Shown: positions 18,583 to 30,449 of the stretch, piece by piece
Position numbering within the stretch: the stretch's first letter is position 1
Layout of the letters: every line of letters begins with the position of its first letter
Assembly (NCBI GenBank): GCA_001599295.1
Contig: BCGN01000001.1
Location: forward strand, 2,108,001-2,172,000
Reading direction: 5' to 3'
Length of the DNA: 64,000 nt
Source of the DNA: Sporopachydermia quercuum
Taxonomy: Eukaryota; Ascomycota; Sporopachydermiomycetes; Sporopachydermiales; Sporopachydermiaceae
Translations under genes and position numbers: made by a program
Notes under the pieces: model-generated
The model's input: the letters and a program-made list of their open reading frames with translations, nothing else
Database searches by the model: none
What the model was told of the DNA's origin: nothing

Positions 18583-21290
18583 GCATTTGTGGGAAATTTG
18601 AAGTAATAAAAATAGAATAGTTGAGTGTTTGTCATTCAAATAGAGAATCTAGAAGTAAATAAATGATTGAGTAAATAGAAGCATGGTTATAATGAGGATN
18701 TAAAGGCTAGTTAGCTCAAATAATGCATTAGTATGTAATGTATACACAGTATTTGTATCTACTATCTGTTGAAACTCAACTGCTGCTGAGGGACTAGTCA
18801 GTTGGCTAGACTTTCCAAGTATTCCATCACATAAGAAAATACTAGTTATTGCGTTGAAATAAACCGGGGAGATCCATTATTCCTTTTCAATCAGTATTCT
18901 GACAATTCCTGCGCTGAATAATATTGTTGCTTCACTGTATCAAAAGTATTTTCGTACTCTGTTTCTGTTCATGGGAATACATGTGCTAATAAGAATTTGA
19001 GAAGCACATCCTTGCTTCAACAATCAAATATTTCCTCCGGAACTGAATATTTTTCATTGACAAAGCCTGGAATCAAAACGACCTTCTGATAGCAAACCTT
19101 TGAGAATTATCAAAAGAATCATTACTGTCCTTACTCATAATTGATAATGGATATGCAACCTATTTAATTGCTGTCCAGTTCAATTGATGAGAGTTTCTAA
19201 GAATTCGGTAATATGAGACATTTTATANAACAACNNNGTTGTTCTTTTCTGAGCGTTCTCGGGTAACCGGACACAATTTCAACTCTCCATGACTTGGTCT
19301 ATTCAAAAGTCTTGAGAATCTTTTTTCTCTCATCAATTAAACTCCTATCATTAATTTAATTAATGTACTTNCAACTGCAGAGCTATATTGTACTTCTTGC
19401 CAAATATTCGCTATATGTTACGTCGGACGGGAAGTGTATGCCCAGGTAGTACTACCACCGTCAAAAATTAGAAGCCTCTTTCTCCTAGTGTATCCACTTT
19501 GTTTAATCACACTGTCAAGAGGTTTAAATACCTCTTATATGACGTATACTAGAGCCGGTTAAAATTAAACCTGTCAAATGTTGATTCATCCATATGTGTA
19601 CAAAAGTAATAGCAAGCATGGTTCAATTCCCTCATAAATATCGGATCATTAGGAAGTCTGTATATTAATTGCTTACTCACTCAATTCAGTCTCAATATTC
19701 AATCAGTAAGACACTCTCTCATTGCTACAATGCATCAACTCAGTGTTACGTAAATTATTACTTAAGAATACATTATCAATATGCTCTATCTTTATTTTAT
19801 GCTTATATTTTTCAGCTTGGCCGTACTATCGTACTGCTATATCAAATACACTATAGAGGCTGTATTCCTATTCCCTTTACTTCAATTGACTACTAACTAC
19901 AAGCACTATCAATATATTATCTTTCTATACCAACACACAATCCATAGTTTAACTGGATCTTTCAATTGAAACATAAGTAAAAATGAGCTAATACCAAAGT
20001 GAATTTGTAAATAATCAATCCATACGTTCATCCTATCATCATTAACAATTCACCCACTGCCTTCGCACAGTATCCACAATATCAAGCGCTGACTTTGCTT
20101 CATCATTCTATTCGGAAAATTAATTCTATTTTAAACCAATTAAAGAATTATCTTATAGTTCATTCCCCGGTTCAATTAACGCATTCTACGTTTTTTCACA
20201 TAGTCAACAGCTTCTTAATATATCGAACGATCCCCAGACTTTTTAATCCGATCACATCATAATTCTCAAATAGGAAACCTGTCCAGTGAAATAAATGAAT
20301 GAAGCGTGTCTGAACGGCATTTTCCTGTAAGAAAATAATAAAATAAAAAAATAGCACGGGAATAAATATTTGAATTCAAATAATACTAATTAATCCAATA
20401 ATAGAAGATTTTATTTATTCTTAGAATCATCTGTTGTTTATATGGAGAAACATGGGGATTATCATTGCTACAGCCATTATCACCTAATCATATTGTATTG
20501 ATCTGATTTTCACTTTCTATCGAGAATCATCTTTTTTTTAATTTTTAAATGACAGTTTCTTTATAGGGGAACACTAATTTAGATATCAGCAAACAGTTAT
20601 TTCCCCTCTTGATATTTTAGTTTATTACTTAGCACTTACCAAATTCAATTACATCGTAATACACTATGATTTTCAACAGTATTTCATTCATTCTCAGCTA
20701 ATTAACAGGCTCCAAAGCTTGAACGGTTTTAACCTTAGGTACAATATTAAGGTTTTGCATAGAAACAAGGGATGATCATGTGTGTCCTCATCCGTTAGTA
20801 GTGGAAAAACACCGTTTACTGTTGAGCTTTAAAAATATTTAGTCTCAACCTTAACCCTAATTCAAAAATTTAAGCCCAGCCCTAATTTCCGTTATAAGAA
20901 ATGATCAAATGAGGGCTGCGCATNGTGTAGTAAGTAACGTCAGGCAAGTATTTATTCAATCTAATGAAGTAGGGTTTTATATATATAATAATCCATGTCT
21001 TCAACGTAATATTTTCCTGTTCCTTATAACTACCGCAAAAAAATGGAGGTTATGAAGAAGCTTNGTATTATTGGAATATACTAGTAATTGTTAGTAGAAT
21101 TTATCACCAAACAAATCAAACTGCTACAGTTTAATTTTACAAAATATTTTATTCATATATTAAATCAACCAACGTTTCGTCATTTCAACTAATAATACTG
21201 TTCAACTTCACACTTCAGATAAAATGCTAGAGCGTTAACTCTTCTCCTATCAACTCGAAAGACCGTCTTAATACAATCACATATCCAGTA
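18583..21290. other. Long intergenic region between the DUF647 and RGS genes
   Basis: 2.7 kb without a supportable ORF; the frames at 19669-19969 are AT-rich and overlap each other. It includes the only multi-base ambiguous run (NNN near 19235) and a cruciform-like element at 19426-19462. The last 300 bases are the RGS gene promoter and leader. Confidence 0.5.
19426..19462. repeat. Nested inverted repeat with a 12-bp perfect palindrome
   Basis: GGTAGTACTACC (19445-19456) is a perfect palindrome. It is enclosed by GACGG (19426-19430) and CCGTC (19458-19462). Confidence 0.7.
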
Positions 21291-22505
21291 ATGACGACAT
21301 CTCCACCACCAGTCAATTCCTCAATCGACTTCAGCTCATCATCTTCCCTNACATTGAATACCAGTAAATCATGCTCGTCGAGCGATAACTTATCAAANAC
21401 TTCAAGTAGAAGAGCTCCTTCAGCATCAGAAGAATTAAATCCATCAAATAGTTCAGGCGAAGTAACATTGAGTGATATATTAGGTCAAAAGACCAATCCC
21501 CCTTTCACACTAAACAATCTTGCATCTTTCCTCCAATCAAGACACTCATTGGAGAATCTTTTCTTCCTAATAGATGTTGAAGAATATACTTTTCTTTATA
21601 CGCATTACAAAGCAAATCCTTGTCAAGGAACTCAGAATTTATTGTTTTCTCTATGGTTCAAAATAATCAATAATTATATGTTACCAGATTCTGATAANGA
21701 GATCAATTTACCTGGAGATATGAAGCATAGGCTTTTGAAGCATAATTTGCATTTAATAGAAGAATTGGATCAACACTCAGAAGACAATTTAAAACCAAAT
21801 TTTCATTTCAAATTCAACGATGGCACAACTATCACCACAAATAGTAAAGATGAACCATTAGCATTAAAGAATTCACAACGATTTCCGTCTCGAGAAAGGA
21901 AACAACACCCACCCATAAAACCACCGCATGCATCAATTCTTATGAAACCATATAAAACCATTCATGATTTAATTGAATCTTCAATACTACAAGATTTTAT
22001 TATTCACGTCACTTCCTCAGAATACAGACCGCCTATATTACCGATACCTCTATCGCCAATAACCAGCCCTAGTGTGAATGAAGGTTCANGGCCATCAATT
22101 ACCTCTCAGTTGCATCATGCAAATTCTGTGGTTGCCCCTTTCTCATATACTACAGAAACTCAAGTTCAATTACCACCTGACTCAAAATGTTGTGAACATT
22201 TTGAAGATTTCTCCTATGATTTCAAATCTTCTGGTTGTATACTCAATCAACGATCCCTATCTTCATCAGGTATCAATACTAAAAGGCCTGGGTCGACATC
22301 TTCAGCTTCGTCCAATAGACCCAAGATCGAACAGTGGAACAGTGATGATAAACCAAAAAAGAGCTGGTGGAATGTTTCTAAGTATGTGAAGAAACTAGCA
22401 AACAAAGATAGGTCAGCTGATTTGCATCAGTGTCAGTATTATTACTTAAGAGAGTTTGAGAATCGCCGACGAATAGTTAATGAAATGCATCGTGATAAAA
22501 ATTAA
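21291..22505 (+). CDS. RGS-domain protein (regulator of G-protein signalling)
   Basis: 404 residues. After a Ser-rich N-terminus, the first half of an RGS fold runs from TLSDILGQKTNPPFTLNNLASFL through ENLFFLIDVEEYTFLYTHY (about residues 60-108). The second half appears at KPYKTIHDLIESSILQDFI (about 222-242). About 80 mostly polar residues, including a Lys/Pro-rich stretch, separate them, which is a longer insert than in compact RGS domains but is seen in some fungal RGS proteins. The family accelerates GTP hydrolysis on G-alpha subunits and so dampens pheromone or nutrient signalling (family knowledge). The C-terminus (WWNVSKYVKKLANKD, then YYYLREFENRRR) is basic and may bind membrane. It is closer in size and layout to Rgs2-like proteins than to Sst2, as no DEP domain is seen. 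Confidence 0.82.
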   Translation: MTTSPPPVNSSIDFSSSSSXTLNTSKSCSSSDNLSXTSSRRAPSASEELNPSNSSGEVTLSDILGQKTNPPFTLNNLASFLQSRHSLENLFFLIDVEEYTFLYTHYKANPCQGTQNLLFSLWFKIINNYMLPDSDXEINLPGDMKHRLLKHNLHLIEELDQHSEDNLKPNFHFKFNDGTTITTNSKDEPLALKNSQRFPSRERKQHPPIKPPHASILMKPYKTIHDLIESSILQDFIIHVTSSEYRPPILPIPLSPITSPSVNEGSXPSITSQLHHANSVVAPFSYTTETQVQLPPDSKCCEHFEDFSYDFKSSGCILNQRSLSSSGINTKRPGSTSSASSNRPKIEQWNSDDKPKKSWWNVSKYVKKLANKDRSADLHQCQYYYLREFENRRRIVNEMHRDKN

Positions 22506-25486
22506 GAGAGGATACCAGGGATTCGTCGTTTAATGGGAAAATATTTTAATTGTTCATACAAAAGATAATAATGAATATTTTTTAATATTACATTTAATGA
22601 AAGAGCTCAATATGATTCATCATAATTTATCAAAAGAAGAAAAATGTATACATAGAATAGTAATAAAAGTAAAGGAATTATTATTATAAGCAAGAATAGT
22701 ATAAAAGTGGAACTAAGATGAAGTTGTGGTTCAGCATAGTATTGAGCACCAAACCAAGTTACATTTTTAGAGATTTTCTAATTTCTAATTTCCTTTGTTT
22801 CTCTGATCAGACAAATACTGCTACAATGCAAGAACACCAAGTTATGAATGGGATATGAAGCAATTTCCATTGAACTCGAAGAATGATCTTTCAATAAGAA
22901 GAATATCCCAAGAACTGGTCTAGAACGCATGTTGTCAAGGTCTGTGTTGGGTGGGATACTTGTACAATTAATATTACACTCCAGTTCAACAGCAATTACT
23001 ACAATATTTTAGTAAGGAGAGGTTCCTAATGCATGGAAAGCTCATTTACGCCAATTTCCAAACCAGTCCCCTAAGATCCTCTAAGAAGAGAAAAGGAGAA
23101 AAACTTAAAATAGTTGTATGAAAGATGAAAAAATAATTAGTGAAAAAGTAACCGGTATTGACAATTCAACGGCAAACCAAGTATTTGATGGACCTTTTCC
23201 AACTATTCAGTTGGAATTACGAAAAATTTCTTAAAGGACAGAACAACTTGAACACCTTAATGGTTCAGGCTTATACTTTGCTGAGAACTCAGTAGAAAAG
23301 TATTAGATATAAACACTATTTTAAACCAACAGTTAACAACATTTGTACCAAAAGAGAACATTCCAACCATTTCAACGTCTTTAACGTTTTCAACGGTTTT
23401 CATATTAAGGTTTTTAGTCATGCCGGTTAGTCAAATAAGGTTCAGAAGAATGAATAATTTTGTTGAAATGAAATGACACTACCGCAAAATATTCCATTTA
23501 TGTATAAACTTTAAACTCTCAAATGGCTTCACTTGCAGACAATTTCACTTGGCAAACTCTGTTATCCGAACATTACCCAAGTAAGACTTCATACACTGTT
23601 TCAGGGGAGCCTAACAAGACACTATCTCATCAACTCCTATTTATATGAATTTTATTACCCTATTCATGTCCAATATAAGAGGTGTAATATAAGCAATGCA
23701 ATTCCTTTTTGAATCCCTTACAAAGCTGGTACTAATCTATAATGTTCCATATATGGAAAGCAGTANAAAACAATGGGCGGAATTGTAGTGGTGATCCGAT
23801 ATCTTCTCAGATTATTCAGTTTTCTCGTTGCTGTTTGTTCATTCTCTAACAAGGAACACCCAAATTTTTTACCTTTGTATAACAATGTAGCAAAAGATCT
23901 CATAAATACCATAGAAACGTAACTATTTTTTTTCCAGGATTTCCGTCATGAGTATTTATTAGTTATCTCATTTTCTCTCGACCTTCCAGTTCCAGTTTAC
24001 ACTGTTCGTATATATATGACACATACGAACATGTAAGTAATCTCAAGAGTCATACATGTCTCATGTTGACTGAATTTCTGAAAAAAAGACCTTAAATCAA
24101 CAATTTTGTCCATCAAGTTATCTCAACGTCTAAAGCGAACTGCTGATTCGTGCAGTATACGTTAACTGATTTGCGCGCAATCTTCAGCTAACTGTTGATG
24201 AGTCGATCTGAATCATGTTTTATGCATGTACTCTCGCATTGTTTTCTAATTTCACATGATGGATGTCTCTTGTTGACAACGGATAGATCATAGAGATACG
24301 TAGGCAGTTATATGATCACCTGATTTTCTCAACCTGGGACACTTTACTTTCTTGTTGAAGCAAATTTTTTTCAAGCAAAACACTTGCTAATTTAATAATA
24401 TTATTTTCGAGAATATAGTGAGCGAATACGCGCTATGTTTGAAATATCCATAACTCGGTCTCTCGTTACGTAATTGGGGTTCTCTCAAAGTTGACTGATT
24501 CTGGTTCCTGCGACACTTATTTTTACAGTAGTTAGACCAGTCTTTCTGTATAACTAACACACAGTCCAAAAGCTGAACCATTTGTAAAACAGCTGAAAAA
24601 AGCTCAAATCATTCAATATTTCTTTCCATAGATATCATCAAAGTTGCTTATAATGGCAGAATTTCGGAGAAGATAGCTCCTACAACTTATCCATCTTTTT
24701 GCTCCTGCATAATCGTACATCCATATGCAAATGTCTGCTCTATCATTTTTAAGTGTCTGCGTGTTTATGCACAATAATGCAACTTNACCGTCGCTCACCA
24801 TAACAAAACAAATTCAATCGTGTTTAAATATTCGCATTTTCAAACCACTATTTGACTGTAATGATGGTATACTTTACCTGCCAATCTGTAAANACACTCT
24901 CAGCTTCTACAATATATATTCCATCAATCTATTCTCAGTTTAACTGTAACTGCAGCTCCGCTTTATTTCTTCAACCGTGACTATCCTAACAAACTTTAAT
25001 CACCAAGCATAAACCCAATTGGCACAATACTCTCTTCTTTTTTTTTTTTCTTTTTCTGTTTGAGCCTCTTTGAACTATTCTCTTTTTTTATTCTCTCTAG
25101 TTTGTTGGAGTGTTCATTCGTAATGTATTACTGATCAACTGGCAAACAGATGAAACAACATGTAGCGATCAGAATCTATTCTCCAGACAGTTATTTGGGT
25201 TCCGACGATCATCTTTTTCAGACCGTTGAAATGTTTCTAGAATAGGAAGCCAAGCACAACACAACAGAAGGAACGAAGTAAGGGAAGTTAACAGATAGAA
25301 CTGTCAGTAGGATATAGGGAAGAGGGGAACTAGTAGCTGGGACTAATAGCAGTTGCAGTGGGTCTCTCGCAACGTAAACCTCGGTTCTCTGTTGCTATTC
25401 CCCATTTTCCCCTTTGTCCCTTGAGCCAACAGAATGGCCTAGTCCCTTGAACTCATTCCAAACCTTTGCAACTGTATAAAAATAAA
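22506..25486. other. Long intergenic region upstream of the broken gene
   Basis: 3.0 kb without a supportable gene; all frames are short and AT-rich. It holds a 9-bp inverted repeat (24003-24031), the palindrome TTGCGCGCAA (24171-24180), a long poly-T/pyrimidine tract near 25035 and a TATAAAA string just before 25487. Confidence 0.5.
24003..24031. repeat. 9-bp perfect inverted repeat
   Basis: TGTTCGTAT at 24003-24011 and ATACGAACA at 24023-24031, with an 11-nt spacer. Confidence 0.8.
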
Positions 25487-28020
25487 ATGGCTGATCAGTC
25501 TTATCAGGCTACACTGTTTTTGCCGCAACAATCTTTTTACGAATATTCAAGCTCTCTTGGAAATAAACTCTGTTTCGACTCTTCTTCCGACATCTCGGAA
25601 CTTGTCTCCGGAAAGAGAAATCCAATTCTCGAGTCGAATAGGATCTGATGAGGTAATTAGCGCCATTGAAGCCTATATGCTTTTGAGAAATATAGATCAG
25701 AAAGCGGAGCAGATGGGAGAGATCTGTCGAATATTACTGGATGTGTTTGATATAGATTCTGAGGGCAGGAGTTTAGAACCGGAAAGAAGAATTTCTACTG
25801 ATCACTGATGTTGATACCACCGATACTGTTAACAGTAGGATGGAACTTCCTAGAAGTAGCAATTATATAGGACCTGAAGTTACTGTGTGTGATGATGATG
25901 ACGATGATATGTCAATTCATTTGCTTAGGAGTTCCCTTCTGACTTGCTACTGAAAACTGGACTGACCTCAATTTNGACGGTAATGGGACCATTGGGAATG
26001 ACATCAACAATGGTTATTTGGNTGCTCTATACAATCATGTAAATAGTAGTATTAACTATATAGATGACTCTATCAATACGATAATAGATAATGACCTACC
26101 TGCAAATAGGAAAAGACCAAGGGATTATACGCATAATATCGATAAGGATCATCCGAAAGCATTATAAGCACTAAAAAGTGCTTAATGAAACCAAAGTTCA
26201 ATACGAATATCGGCGACTACAATAGTGGCCAATAACTTTTCCAATAATCTTTTCGTGAACCCTGTTGATATTATATCGAAGATTAATTATGACTCTTCAG
26301 TCAGAGCTTTCAACCCTTCATTGCCTGAAAGTAACTCCAGTAGTAGTCAACGGAGATTTGATGATTGATCACATAAAAATCCATCTAATGACAGAAATGG
26401 TGTTCTAAATACTATTGGGATTCCCCCTAATGGTTCCATTGACAAGACTAACAATGCTGATTATACTAATAACACTACAACCAAGTTTGATGTCAAGGAC
26501 AGTGTTCTACGGTTTGGTGATTTCTCGCAGCTATATATGACCACCCAAAGCATAGAATAAGATGAAAGACTTTACCATGAAAATACTTTGAAAGTAGTAT
26601 CTGAGCTATTTTCAATGTGCCGTCCATTGAATATCTCGTTTCACGACCTGTATATTGGGAGGTTTGATTCAGTTGATTCAGTAGTTGTAAGAGAAGTATT
26701 GGGACCGGAGGTGATTTGATGTGTGGTAAAGTCACCAGTGGTATAATAAGTATTTATCAATATTATAAAGCGTTTCACTGTCCATTCTGTGGCTAGTATG
26801 GACAAACCTGTCAATATAAGCATCGACAGCATTGAGGTAGNCAATCAGAGAGAGAGAGAGGATTAGCCAATCTGAGTGCAGTTTTGGTGATAAAAATAGA
26901 AATATCTGTAATAATAATACTTATGGTNCTTATAGTTATGGTGATAGTGAAAGTGATAGTACTACCAGGAAGAAAAATCCTGTTGTTAGAAATACGCAAA
27001 GAAGAGACCCAGCATCGTATTAGTGTTACCATTACCAATAACATTCACATTACCACTCCTTTTGACTCTTCAGTTCTGAATACTGGTGCACGGAATACAA
27101 ATAGAAACATTGGTAGCATCTGATTTTTCCCTAATGGAAAGAAGGGTAGACTCCAGCCCATCGCTTCTTCCAGAAAAACATTCTCTTAGCGGGGTTGCTA
27201 GAAACACTTACTTCACCTTTACTAAGACTTCTAACAGTCGACCATCCCCTGGTCTTCATGCCTCAATTCCTTGTGATCACCAAGAAGATTCTCCAGAGGA
27301 AACTTCCAGCTTCTCCTTCACCTTCTCTCTTTACACCATGAACATTCCATTCAGTGAAATGGTCTACAAAGGCTTCTCTCTTCCTATCAGCTTCGGCTCT
27401 GCCCCGGTCATCACAGAATATCTCGGAAGTGCCTTCCTACTAAGCTATATCCTAGTAACTCCCCACCGTCNACTAGAGAACGACAGAGACTTTGATAAAT
27501 TCTTCTCCTTTTATCGAGAAATCTTCTTAAACTGATTAAAAGCTTTGAGGGAATCAACCGTTGTGGTATATCTTGCCCCGCTATCAACTCTTTTGACAGC
27601 GACCCTGCATCATTGATTGCGGAATTTGTCGAATTCCTTTCCGTTTTCATCTTAGATATGTCGAAATGGGAACCTATGTATAAGCTATACGTTCCAGTTG
27701 ACATTCAGGTGACTTACGAATCTTACGTCGAAATGTATTGTTAAATTATCAATGAGGTTGTGGAGGATAGAATGTCTATTGGCTATGCATTTGAACCTTA
27801 GCTTCTGTTCTTACTTCGGTTTAAAAACCAAANAGACTCTCAATTTGATGACAGGATGATTAGAATCCATACTGCTAATTGGCGGGGTAATCGGAACGAA
27901 TACGAGGTATACAGAATGTATGATAAATGTATGGAATGTCATGAATCAGTTAGACAAAACTTTAGCGAATACGTTTATGAGGGAGGGGCCATTTGTGGGC
28001 AAGTGGTGTAACTCGAAAAA
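25487..28020 (+). pseudogene. Heavily broken protein-coding gene, unrecognised family
   Basis: About 2.5 kb of same-strand coding-like sequence spread over different frames, with at least six in-frame stops and several frame changes. The start is preserved (MADQSYQATLFLPQQS), with a TATAAAA string just upstream. Recognisable stretches include a helical segment (DQKAEQMGEICRILLDVFDID), a nuclear-localisation-like RKRPRD, Asn-rich linkers, and a hydrophobic C-terminal region with FVEFLSVFILDMSKWEPMYKL. The pattern (Asn-rich linkers, basic motif, helical C-terminal half) would fit a nuclear regulator, but I see no zinc cluster and no family can be named. I saw no reverse transcriptase, integrase or transposase motif. 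Long intact genes nearby argue that the breaks are real decay rather than poor sequence. Confidence 0.65.
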
Positions 28021-28724
28021 GATACGTAGTGGTGAAACGGCAAANATGAAGTTCAGAAAGCTGATGAAGCTATTGCTGAAAGATTACGAGTAATAGTAGT
28101 GAAAGTAACCGTCAGGAAACTACGGATAGTATCTTGACGGTAAGGATAGATGGATGGACAAACTAAGTTATTATCATAACACACTGNAAATATTACTCTC
28201 ACTCACTATTTATCATCTAACCAATTATAGTACCTAATTACTATAATACAGCCAAATCACCTTCCTACGACAACGACAAGAAAAGCTTCTATAATCTTTT
28301 TATATTCTTTAGTTGANATCGATCCATAGATAAGACGAAAGCACATAAGATTCCAACACTTTGTGAAAAACAGAACAAAGAAAACAAGAATGAAAATAGA
28401 AAAGCATAAAACCTTTTGATAAAATTCAAAACGAACATTTCCCAATAGACAGGACATTGATAATGTTGATTCTATTGTGATNAAAAAGATAATGCAATTG
28501 CATGCGATTGNTGTCGTTTTCGTATGCTTGCTGAGAAATTTGTAATTGATTAGACAACCGAGTACTGGATTGAATAACAAAAGCGAATGACAGCTAAGCA
28601 AAAACCAATGATTGCTGGTCACCAACAACGTCCATATCATTTTCCATTAAATCCTTATCTATCTTCGTACAACAAACAAAATACAACAATATATCAATAC
28701 GCTCACACTCATAACCACTTCAAA
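28021..28724. other. Intergenic region after the broken gene
   Basis: 0.7 kb AT-rich sequence. A 127-codon minus-strand frame (28257-28640) is hydrophobic, lacks a convincing start and contains ambiguous bases; I do not support it. Confidence 0.45.
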
Positions 28725-28931
28725 CTAATCATCTAAATGTTTTCCCCATCTCGTTAAAGCCCATACTACCGAGTATGCGATTATAGAATAAAAAATCAAA
28801 CTAATAGTGAAGTGTATATGCATGGCACCATCTTCAACTATTACTTCAGATCCCAATTCTACTATCAACATCTGAGTTAGCTTCTTACTAATCTGTATAA
28901 CACTTTTGACCTNTTTTTTTTGTTCACTCAA
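28725..28931 (-). CDS. Possible small single-pass membrane protein (doubtful)
   Basis: The frame gives 68 codons from a non-ATG start; the first ATG (28871) gives 49 residues, MLIVELGSEVIVEDGAMHIH followed by one clear membrane helix (FTISLIFYSIIAYSVVWAL) and a short charged tail TRWGKHLDD. The residue mix is protein-like rather than AT-rich noise. A GCTAACTCAG string just before the ATG could be a branch point plus acceptor, so an unseen upstream exon is possible. It lies only 110 bp beyond the bZIP stop codon on the same strand, which is tight for this window. I recognise no family. Confidence 0.25.
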   Translation of the reverse strand: MSEQKKXVKSVIQISKKLTQMLIVELGSEVIVEDGAMHIHFTISLIFYSIIAYSVVWALTRWGKHLDD

Positions 28932-29042
28932 TTCCCAATTTCCTTGACACTATTTCTCTCTCATTACTCCAGCATATAACCATCCATCCAACCGTGACAC
29001 ATCTCCAATCTTTATCAAGTACATTATACAATTACACCAACT

Positions 29043-29774
29043 TCAATCATCACTACTGATCAACCTCGAGTTATCGGACTTGGCTTCCAAAATACGATTT
29101 CTAATTCCTTGTAGGATTTCGTTATCCTTTTGTTCATTCTTTTCAATTATCAAAGTTCTCAACCATTTATTCTCCATTTCCAACTTCATGATCTTAGTTT
29201 CCAAAGCTTGAACTTTGTCACTCAATTCACGAGCAGTTCTTTCCATTTCTTGTTCCCTTTGCTTCTTCTTGATGCGGAATCTAGCTGATGCTGCAGTGTT
29301 TCTTCTTCTCTTATCTTCTTCAGCAGCGACAGAAGGGGTTGAGACATCAGATTTACTGATATCTTCTCCGGCTTTCCTCTTTCGGCTAGTTGTTGTAATG
29401 CTGCTAGGGGTTGAAAAATCAATTGGGCTTCCTATCAAAGGAGAAGCTTTCATAATTGCTGGAGAGATTCCAACATTGGCTACAACAGGAACTTGAGCTT
29501 GAATTTGAGTTGAACCAGTTGGTTGAACTTCGATATTCTGAATATTCTGTTGTTGCTGTTGTAAAACTGGTTTCTTTTGCTCAGTGGGGAAACTGAACAA
29601 ATCAATTTCTCCATTGGCATCAACATCTAAGTTGAAGAAATCCGCATTAGTAAATAAAGCTAATTCATCTTGTTGTAACTGTTGTTCAGGCAATGAGTTC
29701 AAGGCCACTTCAGGGTCCAAGTTCAAAGTCTCAATATACTTAGAAACTGTCATATTGAACGATTCAAATGACAT
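29043..29774 (-). CDS. bZIP transcription factor of the CYS-3/MetR (Met28-like) sulfur regulator type
   Basis: 243 residues. The C-terminal bZIP (about 153-213) has the basic region EDKRRRNTAASARFRIKKKQ, with the Asn-x2-Ala-Ala-Ser-x-Arg DNA-contact signature, followed by a leucine zipper (ELSDKVQALETKIMKLEMENKWLRTLI). The EEDKRRRNTAASARFR core is typical of Neurospora CYS-3, Aspergillus MetR and yeast Met4/Met28 rather than Gcn4 or AP-1 proteins. The N-terminal 60 residues are acidic and hydrophobic (LALFTNADFFNLDVD), a likely activation region, followed by a Gln run and an SRKRK nuclear signal. The family switches on sulfate and methionine assimilation genes (family knowledge). The 2.7-kb upstream region has TCACGTG boxes and a near match to the CYS-3 site, which would fit sulfur-linked autoregulation (inference). 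Confidence 0.87.
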   Translation of the reverse strand: MSFESFNMTVSKYIETLNLDPEVALNSLPEQQLQQDELALFTNADFFNLDVDANGEIDLFSFPTEQKKPVLQQQQQNIQNIEVQPTGSTQIQAQVPVVANVGISPAIMKASPLIGSPIDFSTPSSITTTSRKRKAGEDISKSDVSTPSVAAEEDKRRRNTAASARFRIKKKQREQEMERTARELSDKVQALETKIMKLEMENKWLRTLIIEKNEQKDNEILQGIRNRILEAKSDNSRLISSDD

Positions 29775-30392
29775 CTTTGTTATATTATCCGTAGAGATAA
29801 TTCATCGACTACTTTATAACAATGAGTCCCAAGGTATCTCCTTTCCGTTATCAGTTCTTTTCTTCCGTCTAATATAATTTGATAGCCAAACTCACAAATC
29901 AATTAATCCTTAACTGTTGGTGATGTTGAATATACTGGGAATATTTATATTTAGAAGAGTAGTGAACGTACCCGAGAATATCCTAACTGCAGTTGAAAAT
30001 GGTTATTCTGACACTACAAGTTATTATGACCTTGTGGCAAGATTCTCAATAGGTCTTTTGCAGTTGACGAGCAAAAAAAACTAATCAATAACTTCTTTCA
30101 CTTCAGGAGAAAAGAATGATAAAATGAACGTGAAGAACTCATAANAATAGTATTGNCTTGACAGAGCATATAGGGAAGGGATAAGAAGGATGGAAAAAAG
30201 TGTTGATGTGAATGTAAAGGAACAAAAACCCCTTTGCTTATTAATTTTGCATTGAGTGATTGAAAAGTTTTATGTTTGTAATTAGCGCCGAATTAAGTTA
30301 ATATTTCCCGACTACAATTTGAAGTAAAGGGTCTTAAAAGAAAACGGGGAGAAAAAATACTATTTTGGGAAACTCTGCGGGGTCTGAACAAG

Positions 30393-30449
30393 TCACGTGT
30401 TGTTAGGAAATAANGAAAAAGGTGATGTAAGAATGAAATGAGACGTCAT
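30393..30449. promoter_or_regulatory. TCACGTG box plus CYS-3-like half site
   Basis: TCACGTG at 30393-30399 and GACGTCAT at 30442-30449. The latter matches 8 of 10 positions of the CYS-3 consensus ATGRYRYCAT. They lie 620-675 bp upstream of the bZIP start. TCACGTG is the Cbf1 site of sulfur gene promoters (established); use here is inferred. Confidence 0.45.

Noticed and set aside
19341-19370. AT-only inverted repeat CATTAAT/ATTAATG
   Set aside because: Composed almost wholly of A and T in AT-rich DNA; expected by chance.
19620-19630. GGTTCAATTCC, a tRNA B-box match
   Set aside because: No T-stem, anticodon arm or acceptor pairing can be drawn around it.
19669-19969. Two overlapping ORFs of 62-75 codons
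   Set aside because: They lie in different frames of the same AT-rich stretch, with no coding character and no real ATG context.
20720-23430. Similar strings with AACGGTTTT and ATATTAAGGTTTT near 20.73 kb and 23.39 kb, considered as copies of a repeat element
   Set aside because: The match covers only about 25 nt with a gap, and no terminal repeats or target duplications are visible.
28257-28640. 127-codon minus-strand ORF with hydrophobic segments
   Set aside because: Contains four ambiguous codons, low-complexity Phe/Ile/Leu composition and no similarity that I recognise.
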